Shown one piece after another: positions 27,227-38,018 of a DNA stretch of 64,000 bases. Numbering within the stretch: the stretch's first letter is position 1; every line of letters starts with the position of its first letter. Where the stretch lies: contig NZ_JAPNTZ010000004.1 in assembly GCF_026626335.1 (NCBI RefSeq), forward strand, positions 124,001 through 188,000. Reading direction: 5' to 3'. The notes below the pieces were generated by a model, which saw only the letters and a list, made by a program, of their open reading frames with translations, ran no database searches and was not told where the DNA came from. This DNA comes from Paractinoplanes pyxinae. Lineage in GTDB: Bacteria; Actinomycetota; Actinomycetes; Mycobacteriales; Micromonosporaceae. Both the position numbers and the translations under genes were made by a program.

Positions 27227-27804
27227 ACGCCGACGAGGCAACGGGCGCGACCGCGGTGGACGAGCCGGCGCCGGGGCCGAGGCCCCGGCTCAGCGGCCGT
27301 GCCGTGGCGGTGCTGGGCGCGACCGCGGTGGTCGCCGTGGCCCTCGACCAGTGGGTCAAGTGGCTCTCCACCGAGAACCTGGAGGAGGGCCACCCGGTCC
27401 GCATCCTCGGTGGTCTGATCTACCTGTCGCTCCTGCGCAACAGCGGGGCGGCCTTCAGCCTGGGCAGCGACTACACCTGGGTGTTCCCGGTGATCACGCT
27501 GATCGTCATCGGCTGGATCGGCTACATGGCGACCCGGCTGCGCTCGCTGCCGTGGGCGCTGGCCCTGGGCCTCGTGCTCGGCGGCGCCCTCGGCAATCTG
27601 ATCGACCGGCTTTTCCGCGCCCCGGGCTTCCTGCACGGGCACGTCGTCGACATGGTGAGCCTCTTCGGCCCGTACGCGGAATACTTCGCCGTTTTCAACA
27701 TCGCGGACAGCTGCCTCAGCGTGGGCGTGGTGCTCGCGGTGCTGCTCGAGCTGACGGGCCGGCAGCGGGACGGCAGCCGGATCTCCGTACGGAAGAAGAA
27801 GTGA
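27223..27804 (+). CDS. lspA: Lipoprotein signal peptidase LspA (start uncertain, possibly CTG)
   Basis: This type II signal peptidase cuts diacylglyceryl-prolipoproteins in the membrane. Four helices are visible, with the catalytic Asp motifs GNLIDRLF and [10 protein letters not shown] and the N-terminal DQWVKW block. The start is unusual. A strong ribosome site GGAGGA (27211-27216) is placed 6 nt before a CTG at 27223 that overlaps the upstream stop (CTGA) and would give 193 residues. The nearest standard start is GTG 27256 (182 residues), which has no good ribosome site. It overlaps rluD by GTGA. Confidence 0.9.
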   Translation: MNADEATGATAVDEPAPGPRPRLSGRAVAVLGATAVVAVALDQWVKWLSTENLEEGHPVRILGGLIYLSLLRNSGAAFSLGSDYTWVFPVITLIVIGWIGYMATRLRSLPWALALGLVLGGALGNLIDRLFRAPGFLHGHVVDMVSLFGPYAEYFAVFNIADSCLSVGVVLAVLLELTGRQRDGSRISVRKKK

Positions 27805-28730
27805 ACTCACAACGCTCGCTCCCCGTTCCCGACGGGCTCGACGGCATGCGGCTCGACCAGGCCGTCTCGCGGCTGTTCGGCCTGTCCCGGACGGCCGCCG
27901 CGACCCTGGTCGAATCGGGCGACGCGCTGGTCGACGGCATCCCGCGCCCCAAGTCGGACAAGGTCAGCGCGGGCGCCTGGCTCGAGGTCACGCTGCCCGC
28001 CCCGGTCAGCGCGCCCGCCCTGGTGGCCGAGCCGGTGCACGGCCTGGGCATCATCTACAGCGACGACGACATCGTGGTGGTCGACAAGCCGGTCGGCGTG
28101 GCCGCGCACCCCAGCCCGGGCTGGACCGGCCCGACCGTCGTGGGCGGTCTGGCCGCCATGGGTCAGAACGTGGCCACCAGCGGCGCCGCCGAACGGCAGG
28201 GCGTGGTGCACCGCCTGGACGTCGGCACCACCGGCATCATGGTGGTGGCCAAGAGCGAGATGGCGTACAGCGCGCTCAAGCGGGCCTTCAAGGAGCGCGA
28301 GGTCGACAAGCGCTACCGTGCGGTCGTGCAGGGCCACCTCGACCCGCTGCGGGGCACGATCGACGCGCCGATCGACCGGCACCCGACGGCCGACTACCGG
28401 TTCGCGGTGATGTCGACCGGCAAGCCGAGCGTCACCCACTACGACACGGTCGAGGCGTTCCGCTCGGCCAGCCTGGTCGACGTGAAGCTCGAGACCGGCC
28501 GCACCCACCAGATCCGGGTGCACTTCTCGGCGATGCGGCACCCCTGCGTCGGCGACACGCAGTACGGCGCCGACCCGGCCCTGGCCGCCCGGCTCAAGCT
28601 CGGCCGTCAGTGGCTGCACGCCCGCGAGCTGTCCTTCCTGCACCCGCGCACCCACGACGAGGTGCGTTTCGTCAGCGACTATCCCGACGACCTGAAGTAC
28701 GCGCTGAGCGTGCTGCAGGACGCGAGCTGA
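27801..28730 (+). CDS. rluD: 23S rRNA pseudouridine synthase, RluD/RluA family
   Basis: This 309-residue enzyme isomerises uridines in 23S rRNA. An N-terminal S4 domain ([25 protein letters not shown]) is followed by the RluA catalytic domain with Asp140 in HRLDVGTTG and the family ending [16 protein letters not shown] 27801 overlaps the lspA stop, and lspA-rluD is a conserved pair. Whether the target matches E. coli RluD (1911/1915/1917) is inferred from family similarity. Confidence 0.92.
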   Translation: MNSQRSLPVPDGLDGMRLDQAVSRLFGLSRTAAATLVESGDALVDGIPRPKSDKVSAGAWLEVTLPAPVSAPALVAEPVHGLGIIYSDDDIVVVDKPVGVAAHPSPGWTGPTVVGGLAAMGQNVATSGAAERQGVVHRLDVGTTGIMVVAKSEMAYSALKRAFKEREVDKRYRAVVQGHLDPLRGTIDAPIDRHPTADYRFAVMSTGKPSVTHYDTVEAFRSASLVDVKLETGRTHQIRVHFSAMRHPCVGDTQYGADPALAARLKLGRQWLHARELSFLHPRTHDEVRFVSDYPDDLKYALSVLQDAS

Positions 28731-28749
28731 TCCGGGGAAGCGGTCACCG

Positions 28750-29739
28750 GTGGGGCCCGCGGATCATCGAGTACGAGGGCACGCGCTGCGCGGGGTCCCC
28801 TCGGCCCGCATGGTGGCGGCGGTCGCGGTGGCCACGGCCGGCGCGCTGCTGCTCGGCTCGCTCTGGCTGAGCCGGCGCGAGGCGGCGCCGGCCGCCGGTG
28901 ACCCGGGCGACGTGGTGCGGGTCGGCGTGGTCCAGGGTCAGTCGGTGCCCGGCTATCTGGACGCGGCCCACGACGAGCTGGACGCCCTGACCGATCCGGC
29001 CGCGCCCGCCGCGGGCGAGACGTGGGCGTTGGTGAGTCTGGAGGGCTACGTCTCCGCCGGTCTGTTGCCCGGCCTGCTCGCGGGCACCGGGGTGTCTCAG
29101 GTGTATGCGCGAGTGCCGCTGCCCGAGGCGCACACCCCGGCCATCCGGATCCCGGTCTATCTGCTCCCGGCCGACGTGCTCACCGGCATGCTCGACACGG
29201 CCCTGGAACGCGACCGCGAGCACGCCGAGTACGAGCAGCTGGCCCGGCGGCTCACCGGCGACGACGAGAACCAGCGGCGGGCCCGGCGGGCATACGCGGC
29301 GGCGGCCGCCACGGCCGCGGCGGAGGCCTCGGCCTACCGCTCGGGCTGTTCGTGCGTGTTCGCGGCCGTGGTCCGGGCGGCGCCGGCCGCGCTGCGCGGG
29401 GTGGCCGACCGGCCGGGGGTGCGGGCGGTCGACCCGGCGCCGGAAGTGCGGCAACTCGACCGTACGGAATTCCGCCCGCCCCTGCCCGAGCAGAAGGGCA
29501 CAGTTCCGGCCGAACCGTCGCGCTCGCCCGCTGTGCCAACCGGGCCCGAGGGCATTGCTTCGCGCCCGTCCGCGCCGATAATGTCGTCGGCCGGGGCATC
29601 TGTGACATCTGCCTCATCGCCCGGCGCCGTCCGCACGGCGCCGCCTCCCACCCCGGCGCCGGAGGAGCGTTCTGCCGTACCCTCTGCATCGAACGCGACT
29701 CCTGCTCACGATGCCGCGAGCCGGTCACCAGCACCTTGA
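28750..29739 (+). CDS. Unknown single-helix exported or membrane-anchored protein
   Basis: I do not recognise this 329-residue protein. One hydrophobic helix near residues 20-40 (MVAAVAVATAGALLLGSLWL) is followed by a ~200-residue extracytoplasmic region with a conserved-looking core (VVRVGVVQGQSVPGYLDAA...WALVSLEGYVSAGLLPGLLAG) and a SGCSCVFAAVV segment with two cysteines. The C-terminal ~90 residues are Pro/Ser/Ala-rich. GTG 28750 and ATG 28810 are both possible starts; the latter puts the helix at the extreme N-terminus. It lies 19 nt after rluD, so it is probably co-transcribed. Confidence 0.65.
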   Translation: MGPADHRVRGHALRGVPSARMVAAVAVATAGALLLGSLWLSRREAAPAAGDPGDVVRVGVVQGQSVPGYLDAAHDELDALTDPAAPAAGETWALVSLEGYVSAGLLPGLLAGTGVSQVYARVPLPEAHTPAIRIPVYLLPADVLTGMLDTALERDREHAEYEQLARRLTGDDENQRRARRAYAAAAATAAAEASAYRSGCSCVFAAVVRAAPAALRGVADRPGVRAVDPAPEVRQLDRTEFRPPLPEQKGTVPAEPSRSPAVPTGPEGIASRPSAPIMSSAGASVTSASSPGAVRTAPPPTPAPEERSAVPSASNATPAHDAASRSPAP

Positions 29740-29906
29740 GCCGGGTCCGGGCGTTAGTTCTCTCGTGCGCCGGCGCCGTTGCCGGGGGCGGGTCCGGCTC
29801 GGCGGAACGGGCAGTGGCCCGATCGAGGTTCGCTCCGTAGCCTGTCAGGGGCGAGGAGCCCGGGGTGTGGATCACCGCCAGTCAAGCAGCGCAGGGAGGA
29901 CGAGCC

Positions 29907-31352
29907 GTGGACGGGACCGAGACCGGCTGGGGCCGGCCTGCGGAACCAGCCCCGCGATGGCGGGCGCTGCTCGACCGCGCCCGGCACGGTTCCCGGCAGG
30001 CCGAGGAGCAGCCCGAGGCGGAGCGGGAAGCCCCGCCCCCGCAGGCGGCCCCGCCGCAGCAGTACGGCCAGCCCCTGCCGACCCGCCGCCCGATCAACCC
30101 GCTGGAATCCCGCGGGCAGTACGGCGCCGGCCGCTTCGACCAGCGTCAGCCGGAACCGCCGCAGCCTGAGCCGCGGCCGATGCCGCAGCGGCCGATCAAC
30201 CCGCTCGACCCGCGGTGGCAGGGCCGTCCGGCCGAGACGCCACCCTCGCCGTCCCCGCGCCGCGCGGCGGCCCCGGCCCCGGCGGCGCCCGTCGCCCCGC
30301 CGGCCGACGAACAGCACAGCTTCTTCAGCCCGTCGGCCCGGCCGCCGGCGGCCCCGCCCCCGGGTCGCGAGTACCCGCAGGTGCGCGCCTCGGCCGCGGC
30401 GCCGGTCATGCCGGTCGCCCCGCCGCCGATGCCCGCGGCCCCGCCGCCGCCCATGCCCGCGGTGGCGCCGCCCATGTCGCTGGCTCCGCAGCCCACCTCG
30501 CCGGCCGCCGCCCGGATCGAGTGGCGCCAGGGCCGCACCGACGACCAGCTCGAGCGGGCCGTCTCGGTGATGCGCCGCAAGCTCGGCAAGCCCCGGGTGC
30601 TGGCCTTCGCCAACCCCAAGGGCGGCGTGCACAAGACGACCGCCACCGTGCTGGCCGCGGCCACCATCGGCAGCGTCCGCGGCCGCGGCGTGCTCGCCTG
30701 GGACGACAACGAGCTGCGGGGCACGCTGGGCCTGCGGGCCGGCAGCGCCCGCCACGCGCGCACGATCAAGCACCTGCTGGCCGACCTCACGCAGATCGAG
30801 AACCTGCACGGCGACGGGCTGCTGCAAGAGCTCGACGGCTATCTGCGGCACGCCTCCGACGGCTCGTACGACGTGCTGGCCGGTGAGGAGAACCCGCGCT
30901 TCGCGGCCCGGCTCGACCAGGCCACCGTGCGCCGGGTGATGGACCTGCTGCGCCGCACCCATGACGTGATCTGCGTCGACACCGGCAACAACGTCGAGAG
31001 CGTCAACTGGCAGACGGTCATGCGCCAGGCCGACCAGCTGGTGATCACCACGGTGCCCCGCGAGGACGCCGCGTTCACCGCCGACTGGATGCTCGACGTG
31101 CTCGACGACAGCGGCATGGGCGACCTGGTCTCCAACGCGGTCACGCTGATCTCGTGCCCGTCGCCGGGGCCGCTGCCGCTGCTCGACGATTTCGCCAAGC
31201 ACTTCGCCACGCGCACCCGCGCGGTCGCCGTCGTGCCGTACGACCAGGCCCTCGAGGTCGGCTCCTCGATCGAGTACGGCGATCTTCAGCAGGAGACGCG
31301 GACGGCGTGGCAGAAGGCGGCCAGTGTGATGATCGAGCCATTCGCGGAATGA
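29907..31352 (+). CDS. MinD/ParA-like ATPase with a Pro-rich N-terminal half
   Basis: The first ~215 of 481 residues are Pro/Ala/Arg-rich and contain two copies of the word RPINPL. The C-terminal half is a SIMIBI-class ATPase with the deviant Walker A NPKGGVHKTT, a DTGNN switch region and a PREDAAFTADWML block. The architecture resembles ESX-secretion ATPases such as mycobacterial EspI, but no ESX genes are nearby. GTG 29907 is fixed by GGGAGGA 6 nt upstream. A role in positioning or secretion is inference from the fold. Confidence 0.8.
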   Translation: MDGTETGWGRPAEPAPRWRALLDRARHGSRQAEEQPEAEREAPPPQAAPPQQYGQPLPTRRPINPLESRGQYGAGRFDQRQPEPPQPEPRPMPQRPINPLDPRWQGRPAETPPSPSPRRAAAPAPAAPVAPPADEQHSFFSPSARPPAAPPPGREYPQVRASAAAPVMPVAPPPMPAAPPPPMPAVAPPMSLAPQPTSPAAARIEWRQGRTDDQLERAVSVMRRKLGKPRVLAFANPKGGVHKTTATVLAAATIGSVRGRGVLAWDDNELRGTLGLRAGSARHARTIKHLLADLTQIENLHGDGLLQELDGYLRHASDGSYDVLAGEENPRFAARLDQATVRRVMDLLRRTHDVICVDTGNNVESVNWQTVMRQADQLVITTVPREDAAFTADWMLDVLDDSGMGDLVSNAVTLISCPSPGPLPLLDDFAKHFATRTRAVAVVPYDQALEVGSSIEYGDLQQETRTAWQKAASVMIEPFAE

Positions 31353-31390
31353 CACGCGTGTAGCCCTCGAATCTCGTCGGGGGTCCCGGC

Positions 31391-31396
31391 TAGAGT
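31391..31396 (+). promoter_or_regulatory. Putative -10 box for dnaE
   Basis: TAGAGT lies 34 nt before the dnaE GTG, with an AAAGGGGG ribosome site between. No clear -35 is present at the usual distance. Confidence 0.4.
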
Positions 31397-31430
31397 CTCT
31401 CGGGTTCCGACAAGTTAAAGGGGGCCCGGG

Positions 31431-34400
31431 GTGTCTGACTCGTTCGTGCATCTCCACGTGCACACCGAGTATTCGATGCTCGACGGCGCCGCCCGCGTCA
31501 AAGACCTGCTGGCCGAGGCGTCGCGCCTGGGCATGCCGGCCGCGGCGATCACCGACCACGGCAACATGCACGGGGCGTACGACTTCTACACCCAGGCCAA
31601 GTCGGCCGGCATCACCCCGGTGATCGGGGTCGAGGCGTACGTGGCGCCCGAGTCCCGCCTCACCAAGAGCCGCATCAAGTGGGGCCGTCCCGAGCAGAAG
31701 GGCGACGACGTCTCGGGCAACGGCGCCTACACCCACATGACCATGTGGGCCCGCAACGCCGTCGGCCTGAAGAACCTGTTCCGCCTCAACTCGCGCGGCT
31801 CGATCGAGGGCCAGCTCGGCAAGTACCCGCGGATGGACTTCGACATCATCGCGGAACACGCCGAGGGCATCATGGGCACCACCGGCTGCCCCTCGGGCAC
31901 GGTGCAGACCCGGCTGCGGCTCGGCCAGTTCGACGAGGCCCTGAAGTCGGCCGCGATGTACCAAGAGGCCCTGGGCAAGGACAACTACTTCCTCGAGATC
32001 ATGGACCACGGCCTGTCGATCGAGAGCCGGGTCCGCGACGGCCTGCTCGAGATCGGCCGCAAGCTGGGCATCAAGCCCCTGGTCACCAACGACTCGCACT
32101 ACGTGTACGAGGAGCAGGCGGCCGCCCACGACGTGCTGCTGTGCGTGCAGACCGGCAGCAACGTGGCCGACCCCAACCGCTTCCGCTTCGACGGCAACGG
32201 CTACTTCGTGAAGTCGGCCGACCAGATGCGCGCGGTCGACTCGTCCGAGGCCTGGCAGGAGGGCTGCCGCACCACGCTGCTGGTGGCCGAGCGGGTCGAC
32301 ACCGAGGGCATGTTCACCTTCAAGAACCTGATGCCCCGGTTCCCCATCCCCGACGGCTACACCGAAGAGGAATACTTCCGTCACGAGGCCTTCGAGGGCC
32401 TGCGCCGGCGCTTCCCCGACGGCATCCCCGAGACGCACATCAAGCAGGCTGAGTACGAGCTCGGCGTGATCATCTCGATGGGCTTCCCGGCCTACTTCCT
32501 GGTGGTCGCCGACTTCATCCAGTGGTCCAAGCGCAACGGCATCGCCGTCGGCCCGGGGCGCGGCTCGGCCGCGGGCTCGCTGATCGCGTACGCCATGGGC
32601 ATCACCGACCTCGATCCGCTGCCGCACGGCCTGATCTTCGAGCGGTTCCTCAACCCCGAGCGCATCTCGATGCCCGACGTCGACATCGACTTCGACGAGC
32701 GCCGCCGGGGCGAGGTCATCCGCTACGTCACCGAGCGCTGGGGCGACGACAAGGTCGCCCAGATCGCCACCTTCGGCACGATCAAGGCCAAGGCCGCCAT
32801 CAAGGACTCGGCCCGCGTGCTCGGCTACCCGTTCGCCGTCGGCGACCGGATCACCAAGGCGCTCCCGCCCGACGTGATGGGCAAGGGCATCCCGCTGTCG
32901 GGCATCTTCGACAAGGAGCACAAGCGCTACAGCGAGGCCGGCGAGGTCCGCACGCTGTACGAGACCGACCCCGACGTCAAAAAGGTGATCGACACCGCGC
33001 GCGGCATCGAGGGCCTGATCCGCCAGACCGGCGTCCACGCGGCCGGCGTCATCATGTCGGCCGAGCCGATCATCGACCACATCCCGCTGATGAGGCGCGC
33101 CTCCGACGGCGTCATCATCACCCAGTTCGACTACCCGACGTGCGAGACGCTGGGCCTGCTCAAGATGGACTTCCTGGGCCTGCGCAACCTGACGATCCTC
33201 GACGACGCGGTCAAGAACATCAAGCTCAACCACGACATGGACCTCGACCTGCTGGCCCTGCCGCTGGACGACAAGCCCGCCTACGAGCTGCTGGCCCGGG
33301 GCGACACGCTCGGCGTGTTCCAGCTCGACGGCGGGCCCATGCGGTCGCTGCTGCGGCTCATGAAGCCGGACAACTTCGAGGACATCTCGGCCGTCCTGGC
33401 CCTCTACCGCCCCGGCCCGATGGGCGTCGAGTCGCACACCAACTACGCCCTGCGCAAGAACAAGCTGCAGGACATCACGCCGATCCACCCCGAGCTCGAG
33501 GAACCGCTGCGCGAGATCCTCGAACCGACGTACGGCCTGATCGTCTATCAGGAGCAGGTGCAGCGCGCCGCGCAGATCCTCGCCGGCTACAGCCTCGGCC
33601 AGGCCGACCTGCTGCGCCGGGCCATGGGTAAGAAGAAGAAAGAGATCCTGGACAAGGAGTTCGGGCCGTTCCAGCAGGGCTGCATGGAACACGGTTACTC
33701 CAAGGAAGCCATCCAGGCGGTGTGGGACGTGCTCGTCCCGTTCGCCGGCTACGCCTTCAACAAGGCCCACTCGGCCGCGTACGGGCTGGTGTCGTACTGG
33801 ACGGCCTACCTCAAGGCGCACTACCCGGCCGAGTACATGGGTGGTCTGCTCACCAGCGTCGGCGACGACAAAGACAAGATGGCCATGTACCTGGCCGAGT
33901 GCCGGCGCATGGGCATCCAGGTGCTGCCGCCCGACGTCAACGAGTCGGCCGGCCCGTTCACCCCGGTCGGCAAGGACATCCGCTTCGGCCTGGCCGCGGT
34001 GCGCAACGTCGGCAACAACGTGGTCGAGGCGATCGCCCGCTGCCGCGAGGAAAAGGGCAAGTACCAGGACTTCTACGATTTCCTGTCCAAGGTGGACGCG
34101 GTCGTCTGCAACAAGAAGACGATTGAATCGCTGATCAAGGCGGGCGCGTTCGACTCGATGGGGCACAGCCGCAAGGGCCTGCTCGCGGTGCACGCCGAGG
34201 CCATCGACGCCTACGCCGACGTCAAGCGCAACGAGGCGGCCGGCCAGTTCGACCTGTTCGGGGCGTTCGGCGACACCGACGGCGGCAGCGCGGCCACGGT
34301 GGCCATGCCGCCCATCGTCGACTCGGAATGGGACAAGCGTGACAAGCTGGCGTTCGAGCGCGAGATGCTCGGCCTCTACGTCAGCGACCACCCGCTCGCC

Positions 34401-34964
34401 GGTCTCGAGCAGTTGCTGCAGAACTCGGCCGACACGACGATCGCCGCCCTGAACGAGGAGGGCTCGGTGCCCGACGGTCAGGTGGTCACCCTGGCCGGCA
34501 TCCTCACCGGCGTTCAGCGGCGGATCACCAAGCAGGGCCGGGCGTGGGCCTCGGCCACACTGGAAGACCTGGCCGGCGGCGTCGAGGCGCTGTTCTTCCC
34601 CAACACCTACGAGGTGATCGGCCAGTTCATCGCCGAGGACGCGATCGTGGTGGTCAAGGGCCGGGTCGACCGGCGCGACGACACCCCGCGCATCATGGCG
34701 ATGGACATGTCGCTGCCCGACGTCAGCCACAACCCCGACAGCAAGCCGGTCACCCTCACCATGCCGATCACCCGCTGCACGCCGCCGCTGGTGTCCGAGC
34801 TGAAGGACATTCTGAAGAGCCACCCCGGCGAGTCCGAGGTGCACGTCCACCTGCAGAACGGCAGCCGCACGACGATTCTGCGGCTGGGCGCGGTGCGGGT
34901 CGCCCCCACCCCGGCCCTGCGGGCCGACCTCAAGATGATCCTCGGCCCGTCCGCGGTGGTCTGA
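31431..34964 (+). CDS. dnaE: DNA polymerase III alpha subunit DnaE1
   Basis: This 1177-residue replicative polymerase subunit has an N-terminal PHP domain ([13 protein letters not shown]), the C-family palm with catalytic Asp416 and Asp418 ([15 protein letters not shown]), the finger and thumb regions, a helix-hairpin-helix part and a C-terminal OB fold ([23 protein letters not shown]). The PHP metal-binding residues look intact, consistent with actinobacterial DnaE1 proofreading through the PHP domain. GTG 31431 follows AAAGGGGG. Length is typical. Confidence 0.97.
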   Translation: MSDSFVHLHVHTEYSMLDGAARVKDLLAEASRLGMPAAAITDHGNMHGAYDFYTQAKSAGITPVIGVEAYVAPESRLTKSRIKWGRPEQKGDDVSGNGAYTHMTMWARNAVGLKNLFRLNSRGSIEGQLGKYPRMDFDIIAEHAEGIMGTTGCPSGTVQTRLRLGQFDEALKSAAMYQEALGKDNYFLEIMDHGLSIESRVRDGLLEIGRKLGIKPLVTNDSHYVYEEQAAAHDVLLCVQTGSNVADPNRFRFDGNGYFVKSADQMRAVDSSEAWQEGCRTTLLVAERVDTEGMFTFKNLMPRFPIPDGYTEEEYFRHEAFEGLRRRFPDGIPETHIKQAEYELGVIISMGFPAYFLVVADFIQWSKRNGIAVGPGRGSAAGSLIAYAMGITDLDPLPHGLIFERFLNPERISMPDVDIDFDERRRGEVIRYVTERWGDDKVAQIATFGTIKAKAAIKDSARVLGYPFAVGDRITKALPPDVMGKGIPLSGIFDKEHKRYSEAGEVRTLYETDPDVKKVIDTARGIEGLIRQTGVHAAGVIMSAEPIIDHIPLMRRASDGVIITQFDYPTCETLGLLKMDFLGLRNLTILDDAVKNIKLNHDMDLDLLALPLDDKPAYELLARGDTLGVFQLDGGPMRSLLRLMKPDNFEDISAVLALYRPGPMGVESHTNYALRKNKLQDITPIHPELEEPLREILEPTYGLIVYQEQVQRAAQILAGYSLGQADLLRRAMGKKKKEILDKEFGPFQQGCMEHGYSKEAIQAVWDVLVPFAGYAFNKAHSAAYGLVSYWTAYLKAHYPAEYMGGLLTSVGDDKDKMAMYLAECRRMGIQVLPPDVNESAGPFTPVGKDIRFGLAAVRNVGNNVVEAIARCREEKGKYQDFYDFLSKVDAVVCNKKTIESLIKAGAFDSMGHSRKGLLAVHAEAIDAYADVKRNEAAGQFDLFGAFGDTDGGSAATVAMPPIVDSEWDKRDKLAFEREMLGLYVSDHPLAGLEQLLQNSADTTIAALNEEGSVPDGQVVTLAGILTGVQRRITKQGRAWASATLEDLAGGVEALFFPNTYEVIGQFIAEDAIVVVKGRVDRRDDTPRIMAMDMSLPDVSHNPDSKPVTLTMPITRCTPPLVSELKDILKSHPGESEVHVHLQNGSRTTILRLGAVRVAPTPALRADLKMILGPSAVV

Positions 34965-35019
34965 CCGTCGTGACCGGGCACGCGGGACGACGACCGTCGT
35001 CACCTGGCAGGATCGTAGG

Positions 35020-35841
35020 GTGAACGCGAGTCAGGAACCGGCGCCGCCCGGCGAGCGCCCGGCCTTCGATTACGAGGCCCCGCCGCAGGGTTACGAGCTG
35101 GCCCACCCGTCCGGGCCGGCCCGCACCTTCTTCGGCCGGCCGTTCGACCTGCGTGGCTCGTCGCACCGGCCGTGGAAGAGGACCGTCGTGGTGGCGGTCT
35201 CGTGCCTGGTGGTGATTCTCGTGCTGGGCGCCCCGCTGGGGCTGCTCTGGCGCTGGCTGGCGCCGTCCGTGCCGGTGATCGACGCCGGGCAGGCGGGCGT
35301 GGTGGTCAACGACCCGTCGCCCGAGGAGTACATCGCCGCCGACGGCTGGTTCACGCTGCTCGGCCTGGGGTTCGGCCTGCTCGTGGCGATCCTCGCGTGG
35401 CTGCTGCTGCGCCGCGACCGAGGGCCGTTCCTGCTGCTCAGCGTCGTGCTGGGGACGCTCGGGGCGGGCTGGCTGGTGGCGCCCTGGGTGGGCGAGCTGG
35501 CCGGGCGTTCCGACTACCGGCACTGGATCGAGACGGCCCAGCAGGGCCAGACCTACGCGGCGCCGCCCGAGGTGCACTCGCTCGGGCCGATGCTGGTGCC
35601 GGCCTTCGCGGCGGCGATCGTGCTGACGTTGATGGCCGGGTGGTCCAACGACCCCGACCTCGACCAGCCGGGCGCCAAGCCGGGTTACGGCCCGAACAAC
35701 GAGTACGCCGAGGGCGCGCCTCCGGCCGGCGACCACCACGCCTACCAGCCGGGTGACCCGAACGCCTACCAGCCGGGTGACCCGAACGCTTACCGGCCGG
35801 GCGATCCGGGCGCCTATCAGCCGGGCGAGCCCCGCGGCTAG
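35020..35841 (+). CDS. DUF2567-type membrane protein with C-terminal AYQPGDPN repeats
   Basis: This 273-residue protein has a Pro-rich N-terminus and about four membrane helices (near 56-78, 108-130, 137-155 and 190-207). The layout resembles the DUF2567 proteins of Mycobacterium and Micromonosporaceae; the function is unknown. The C-terminus carries four 8-residue repeats AYQPGDPN encoded by 24-bp DNA repeats. GTG 35020 is the likely start. Its TAG overlaps the stop of the convergent Lon-N gene within a shared CTAG. Confidence 0.8.
   Translation: MNASQEPAPPGERPAFDYEAPPQGYELAHPSGPARTFFGRPFDLRGSSHRPWKRTVVVAVSCLVVILVLGAPLGLLWRWLAPSVPVIDAGQAGVVVNDPSPEEYIAADGWFTLLGLGFGLLVAILAWLLLRRDRGPFLLLSVVLGTLGAGWLVAPWVGELAGRSDYRHWIETAQQGQTYAAPPEVHSLGPMLVPAFAAAIVLTLMAGWSNDPDLDQPGAKPGYGPNNEYAEGAPPAGDHHAYQPGDPNAYQPGDPNAYRPGDPGAYQPGEPRG
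35740..35835 (+). repeat. 24-bp tandem coding repeat (4 copies)
   Basis: Four units (35740-35763, 35764-35787, 35788-35811, 35812-35835) encode AYQPGDPN-like octapeptides. The first two copies are identical and the last two have diverged. Copy number may vary between strains. Confidence 0.85.
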
Positions 35842-36545
35842 TTCGGGCTGGCCGGGCGGGCCAGGTCGCTGAGCGGGACGGGCACGGCGCGCACCCGGGC
35901 CAGCAGGCCGGCCTCGCGGTTGAGCAGCTTCAGCTCGGTGCGCAGGCGGGTCGCCGTGTCGGGCGCCGAGAGCAGCAGCTGCCGCTCGTCGGTGGTGAGC
36001 TGGGCGGTCGCCGCGATCAGGTGGGACAGCACGGTGGCGTCGCCGGGCACGGCGTCCAGCACCTCGGAGTCGGGGCGCAGCAGCTCGAGGTAGGCCCGGA
36101 AGGCGGCCAGCGCCCGCGGCGCCAGCAGCTCGGCCGTCTCGTCGGCCGATTCCTCGGGCAGCCAGTCGACCTCGGCCGTCAGATAGGGCTCGTCACCCTG
36201 GCGCACGTCCTTGACCGTGAACCGCCGCCGGCCGACCGTCATGATGTCGTACCGGCCGTCGGGCAGCTCGGTGACCTGCCGCAGCTCGGCCGTGCAGCCG
36301 GTGGGGTAGAGGTCGTCGACCGAGATGGGCGGGTTCTCGGGCGTGGGATCGTCGGGGCCGTCGGGCGCGGGCGCCTCCGCCCCGCGGCGCAGCGTCACCA
36401 CGCCGAACTCGTGCGGACCCTCCTCGGGGCTGGCCACCAGCTCACGAACGAGCGTGCGGTACCTCTCCTCGAAGATGTGCAGGGGCAGCACCAGGCCGGG
36501 GAAGAGCACCGTACCCAGCGGGAACACCGGTAGCCGCTTGCTCAC
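35838..36545 (-). CDS. Lon N-terminal (substrate-binding) domain protein
   Basis: This 235-residue stand-alone Lon-N domain protein starts MSKRLPVFPLGTVLFPGLVLPLHIFEERY, the hallmark of the LON substrate-binding fold, and includes the YDIMTVGRRRF strand. The protease domain is absent; such proteins are common in actinobacteria and their role is unclear. GTG 36545 is preceded by TAGGCT at 6 nt and TTGACC at a 16-bp spacing, so translation is probably leaderless. It is convergent with the DUF2567 gene and divergent from hisD. Confidence 0.9.
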   Translation of the reverse strand: MSKRLPVFPLGTVLFPGLVLPLHIFEERYRTLVRELVASPEEGPHEFGVVTLRRGAEAPAPDGPDDPTPENPPISVDDLYPTGCTAELRQVTELPDGRYDIMTVGRRRFTVKDVRQGDEPYLTAEVDWLPEESADETAELLAPRALAAFRAYLELLRPDSEVLDAVPGDATVLSHLIAATAQLTTDERQLLLSAPDTATRLRTELKLLNREAGLLARVRAVPVPLSDLARPASPN

Positions 36546-36551
36546 GGGTTC

Positions 36552-36579
36552 AGCCTATCGGTCACCCCACCATGGTCAA
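36552..36579 (-). promoter_or_regulatory. Leaderless promoter of the Lon-N gene
   Basis: Read on the minus strand: TTGACC (36574-36579), 16-bp spacer, TAGGCT (36552-36557), then 6 nt to the GTG. This is the clearest leaderless promoter in the window. Confidence 0.8.
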
Positions 36580-36682
36580 CCCGTCACTCCCGCGTCACCC
36601 GGCCGGCGACCGCGCGGGAGTGATCGAGATCCCACCACCTGGGTCGGCCCGCCGCGGGCGCGGTTCTGTCGGGGGCGCCGCC

Positions 36683-36688
36683 TAAACT
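36683..36688 (+). promoter_or_regulatory. Leaderless-type -10 box of the histidine operon
   Basis: TAAACT lies 7 nt before the hisD GTG. No convincing -35 is visible. No attenuator or leader peptide fits in this spacing, so histidine control must act elsewhere. Confidence 0.6.
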
Positions 36689-36695
36689 TGGCGGC

Positions 36696-38018
36696 GTGCT
36701 GAACCGGATCGACCTGCGCGGCTCCCACCGGGACCCGCGAGGCCTGCTGCCCCGTGCCCAGCTCGACGTCTCCGTGGCCGTCGAGCAGATCCGCCCCGTC
36801 GTCGAGTCGGTCCATGAGCACGGCTTCCCCGCGATCCGCGAGGCCACCCAGCAGTTCGACGGCGTGGCCCTCGACCGGCTGCGCGTGCCCGCCGCCGCCA
36901 TCGCCGCCGCCGCCGAGACGCTCGAGCCCGAGGTGCGCGCCGCGCTCGAGGTGGTGATCGAGCGGGCCCGCAAGGTGCACGCCGACCAGCGCCGCACCGA
37001 CGTGACGACCAAGGTGGTCCCCGGCGGCACGGTCACCGAGCGCTGGATCCCGGTGCGCCGGGTCGGCCTGTACGTGCCCGGCGGCCTGGCCGTCTATCCG
37101 TCCACCGTGGTCATGAACGTGGTGCCCGCCCAGGTGGCCGGGGTCGAGGCCCTGGTCGTGGCCAGCCCGCCCCAGAAAGAGAACAACGGCCTGCCCGACG
37201 CCCGCGTCCTGGCCGCCTGCGCCCTGCTCGGCGTCGACGAGGTGTACGCGGTCGGCGGCGCCCAGGCGATCGCCATGCTCGGCTACGGGGCCGACGGCGC
37301 CGACGAGGGCGACCGCTGCGAGCCGGTCGACATCATCACCGGCCCCGGCAACATCTGGGTCACCGCGGCCAAGCGCCTGCTGCGCGGCACGGTCGGCATC
37401 GACGCCGAGGCCGGCCCGACCGAGATCGCCGTCCTGGCCGACGACACGGCCGACCCCCGGCACGTCGCGGCCGACCTGATCAGCCAGGCCGAGCACGACC
37501 CGCTGGCCGCGAGCGTGCTGGTCACCGACTCGCCGGCCCTGGCCGACGCGGTCGACGCCGAGGTGCTGCGCCAGGTGGGCAGCACCAAGCACGCGGCCCG
37601 TGTGCAGACGGCGCTGGCCGGCGAGCAGTCCGGCGTCGTGCTGGTCGACGACCTCGAGCAGGGCCTGCGGGTGGTCGACGCGTACGCGGCCGAGCACCTC
37701 GAGATCCAGACCCGCGACGCCCGCGAGTGGGCGCTGCGGGTGCGTAACGCCGGGGCGATCTTCGTGGGGGCGTGGTCGCCGGTGTCGCTGGGCGACTACG
37801 CGGCCGGCTCCAACCACGTGCTGCCCACCGGCGGCTGCGCGCGCCACTCGTCCGGCCTGTCGGTGCAGTCGTTCCTGCGTGGGGTCCACGTCGTCGAGTA
37901 CGACGAGGCCGCGCTGCGCGACGTCGCCGGCCACGTGGTCGCCCTGGCCAACGCGGAGGATCTGCCCGCCCACGGCGACGCCGTCCAGGCCCGCTTCCCG
38001 GCGGGAGGCCCGGCATGA
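36696..38018 (+). CDS. hisD: Histidinol dehydrogenase HisD
   Basis: This 440-residue zinc- and NAD-dependent enzyme catalyses the last two steps of histidine synthesis. It shows the family blocks [48 protein letters not shown] (Gln and His zinc ligands), [15 protein letters not shown] and [17 protein letters not shown] 36696 follows a TAAACT box at 7 nt. It is first in the operon. The stop overlaps an ATG (ATGA) that opens a 32-codon repeat-encoded frame leading into hisC. Confidence 0.96.
   Translation: MLNRIDLRGSHRDPRGLLPRAQLDVSVAVEQIRPVVESVHEHGFPAIREATQQFDGVALDRLRVPAAAIAAAAETLEPEVRAALEVVIERARKVHADQRRTDVTTKVVPGGTVTERWIPVRRVGLYVPGGLAVYPSTVVMNVVPAQVAGVEALVVASPPQKENNGLPDARVLAACALLGVDEVYAVGGAQAIAMLGYGADGADEGDRCEPVDIITGPGNIWVTAAKRLLRGTVGIDAEAGPTEIAVLADDTADPRHVAADLISQAEHDPLAASVLVTDSPALADAVDAEVLRQVGSTKHAARVQTALAGEQSGVVLVDDLEQGLRVVDAYAAEHLEIQTRDAREWALRVRNAGAIFVGAWSPVSLGDYAAGSNHVLPTGGCARHSSGLSVQSFLRGVHVVEYDEAALRDVAGHVVALANAEDLPAHGDAVQARFPAGGPA

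Noticed and set aside
29754..35003. A 1749-codon open frame on the minus strand opposite dnaE and the MinD-like gene
   Set aside because: It is a shadow of GC-rich third positions in dnaE; its product is compositionally extreme, has no domain pattern, and runs antisense through highly conserved genes.
35740..35835. CRISPR-like or intergenic direct repeats
   Set aside because: The 24-bp repeats are contiguous, in frame and encode AYQPGDPN octapeptides; no spacers exist.
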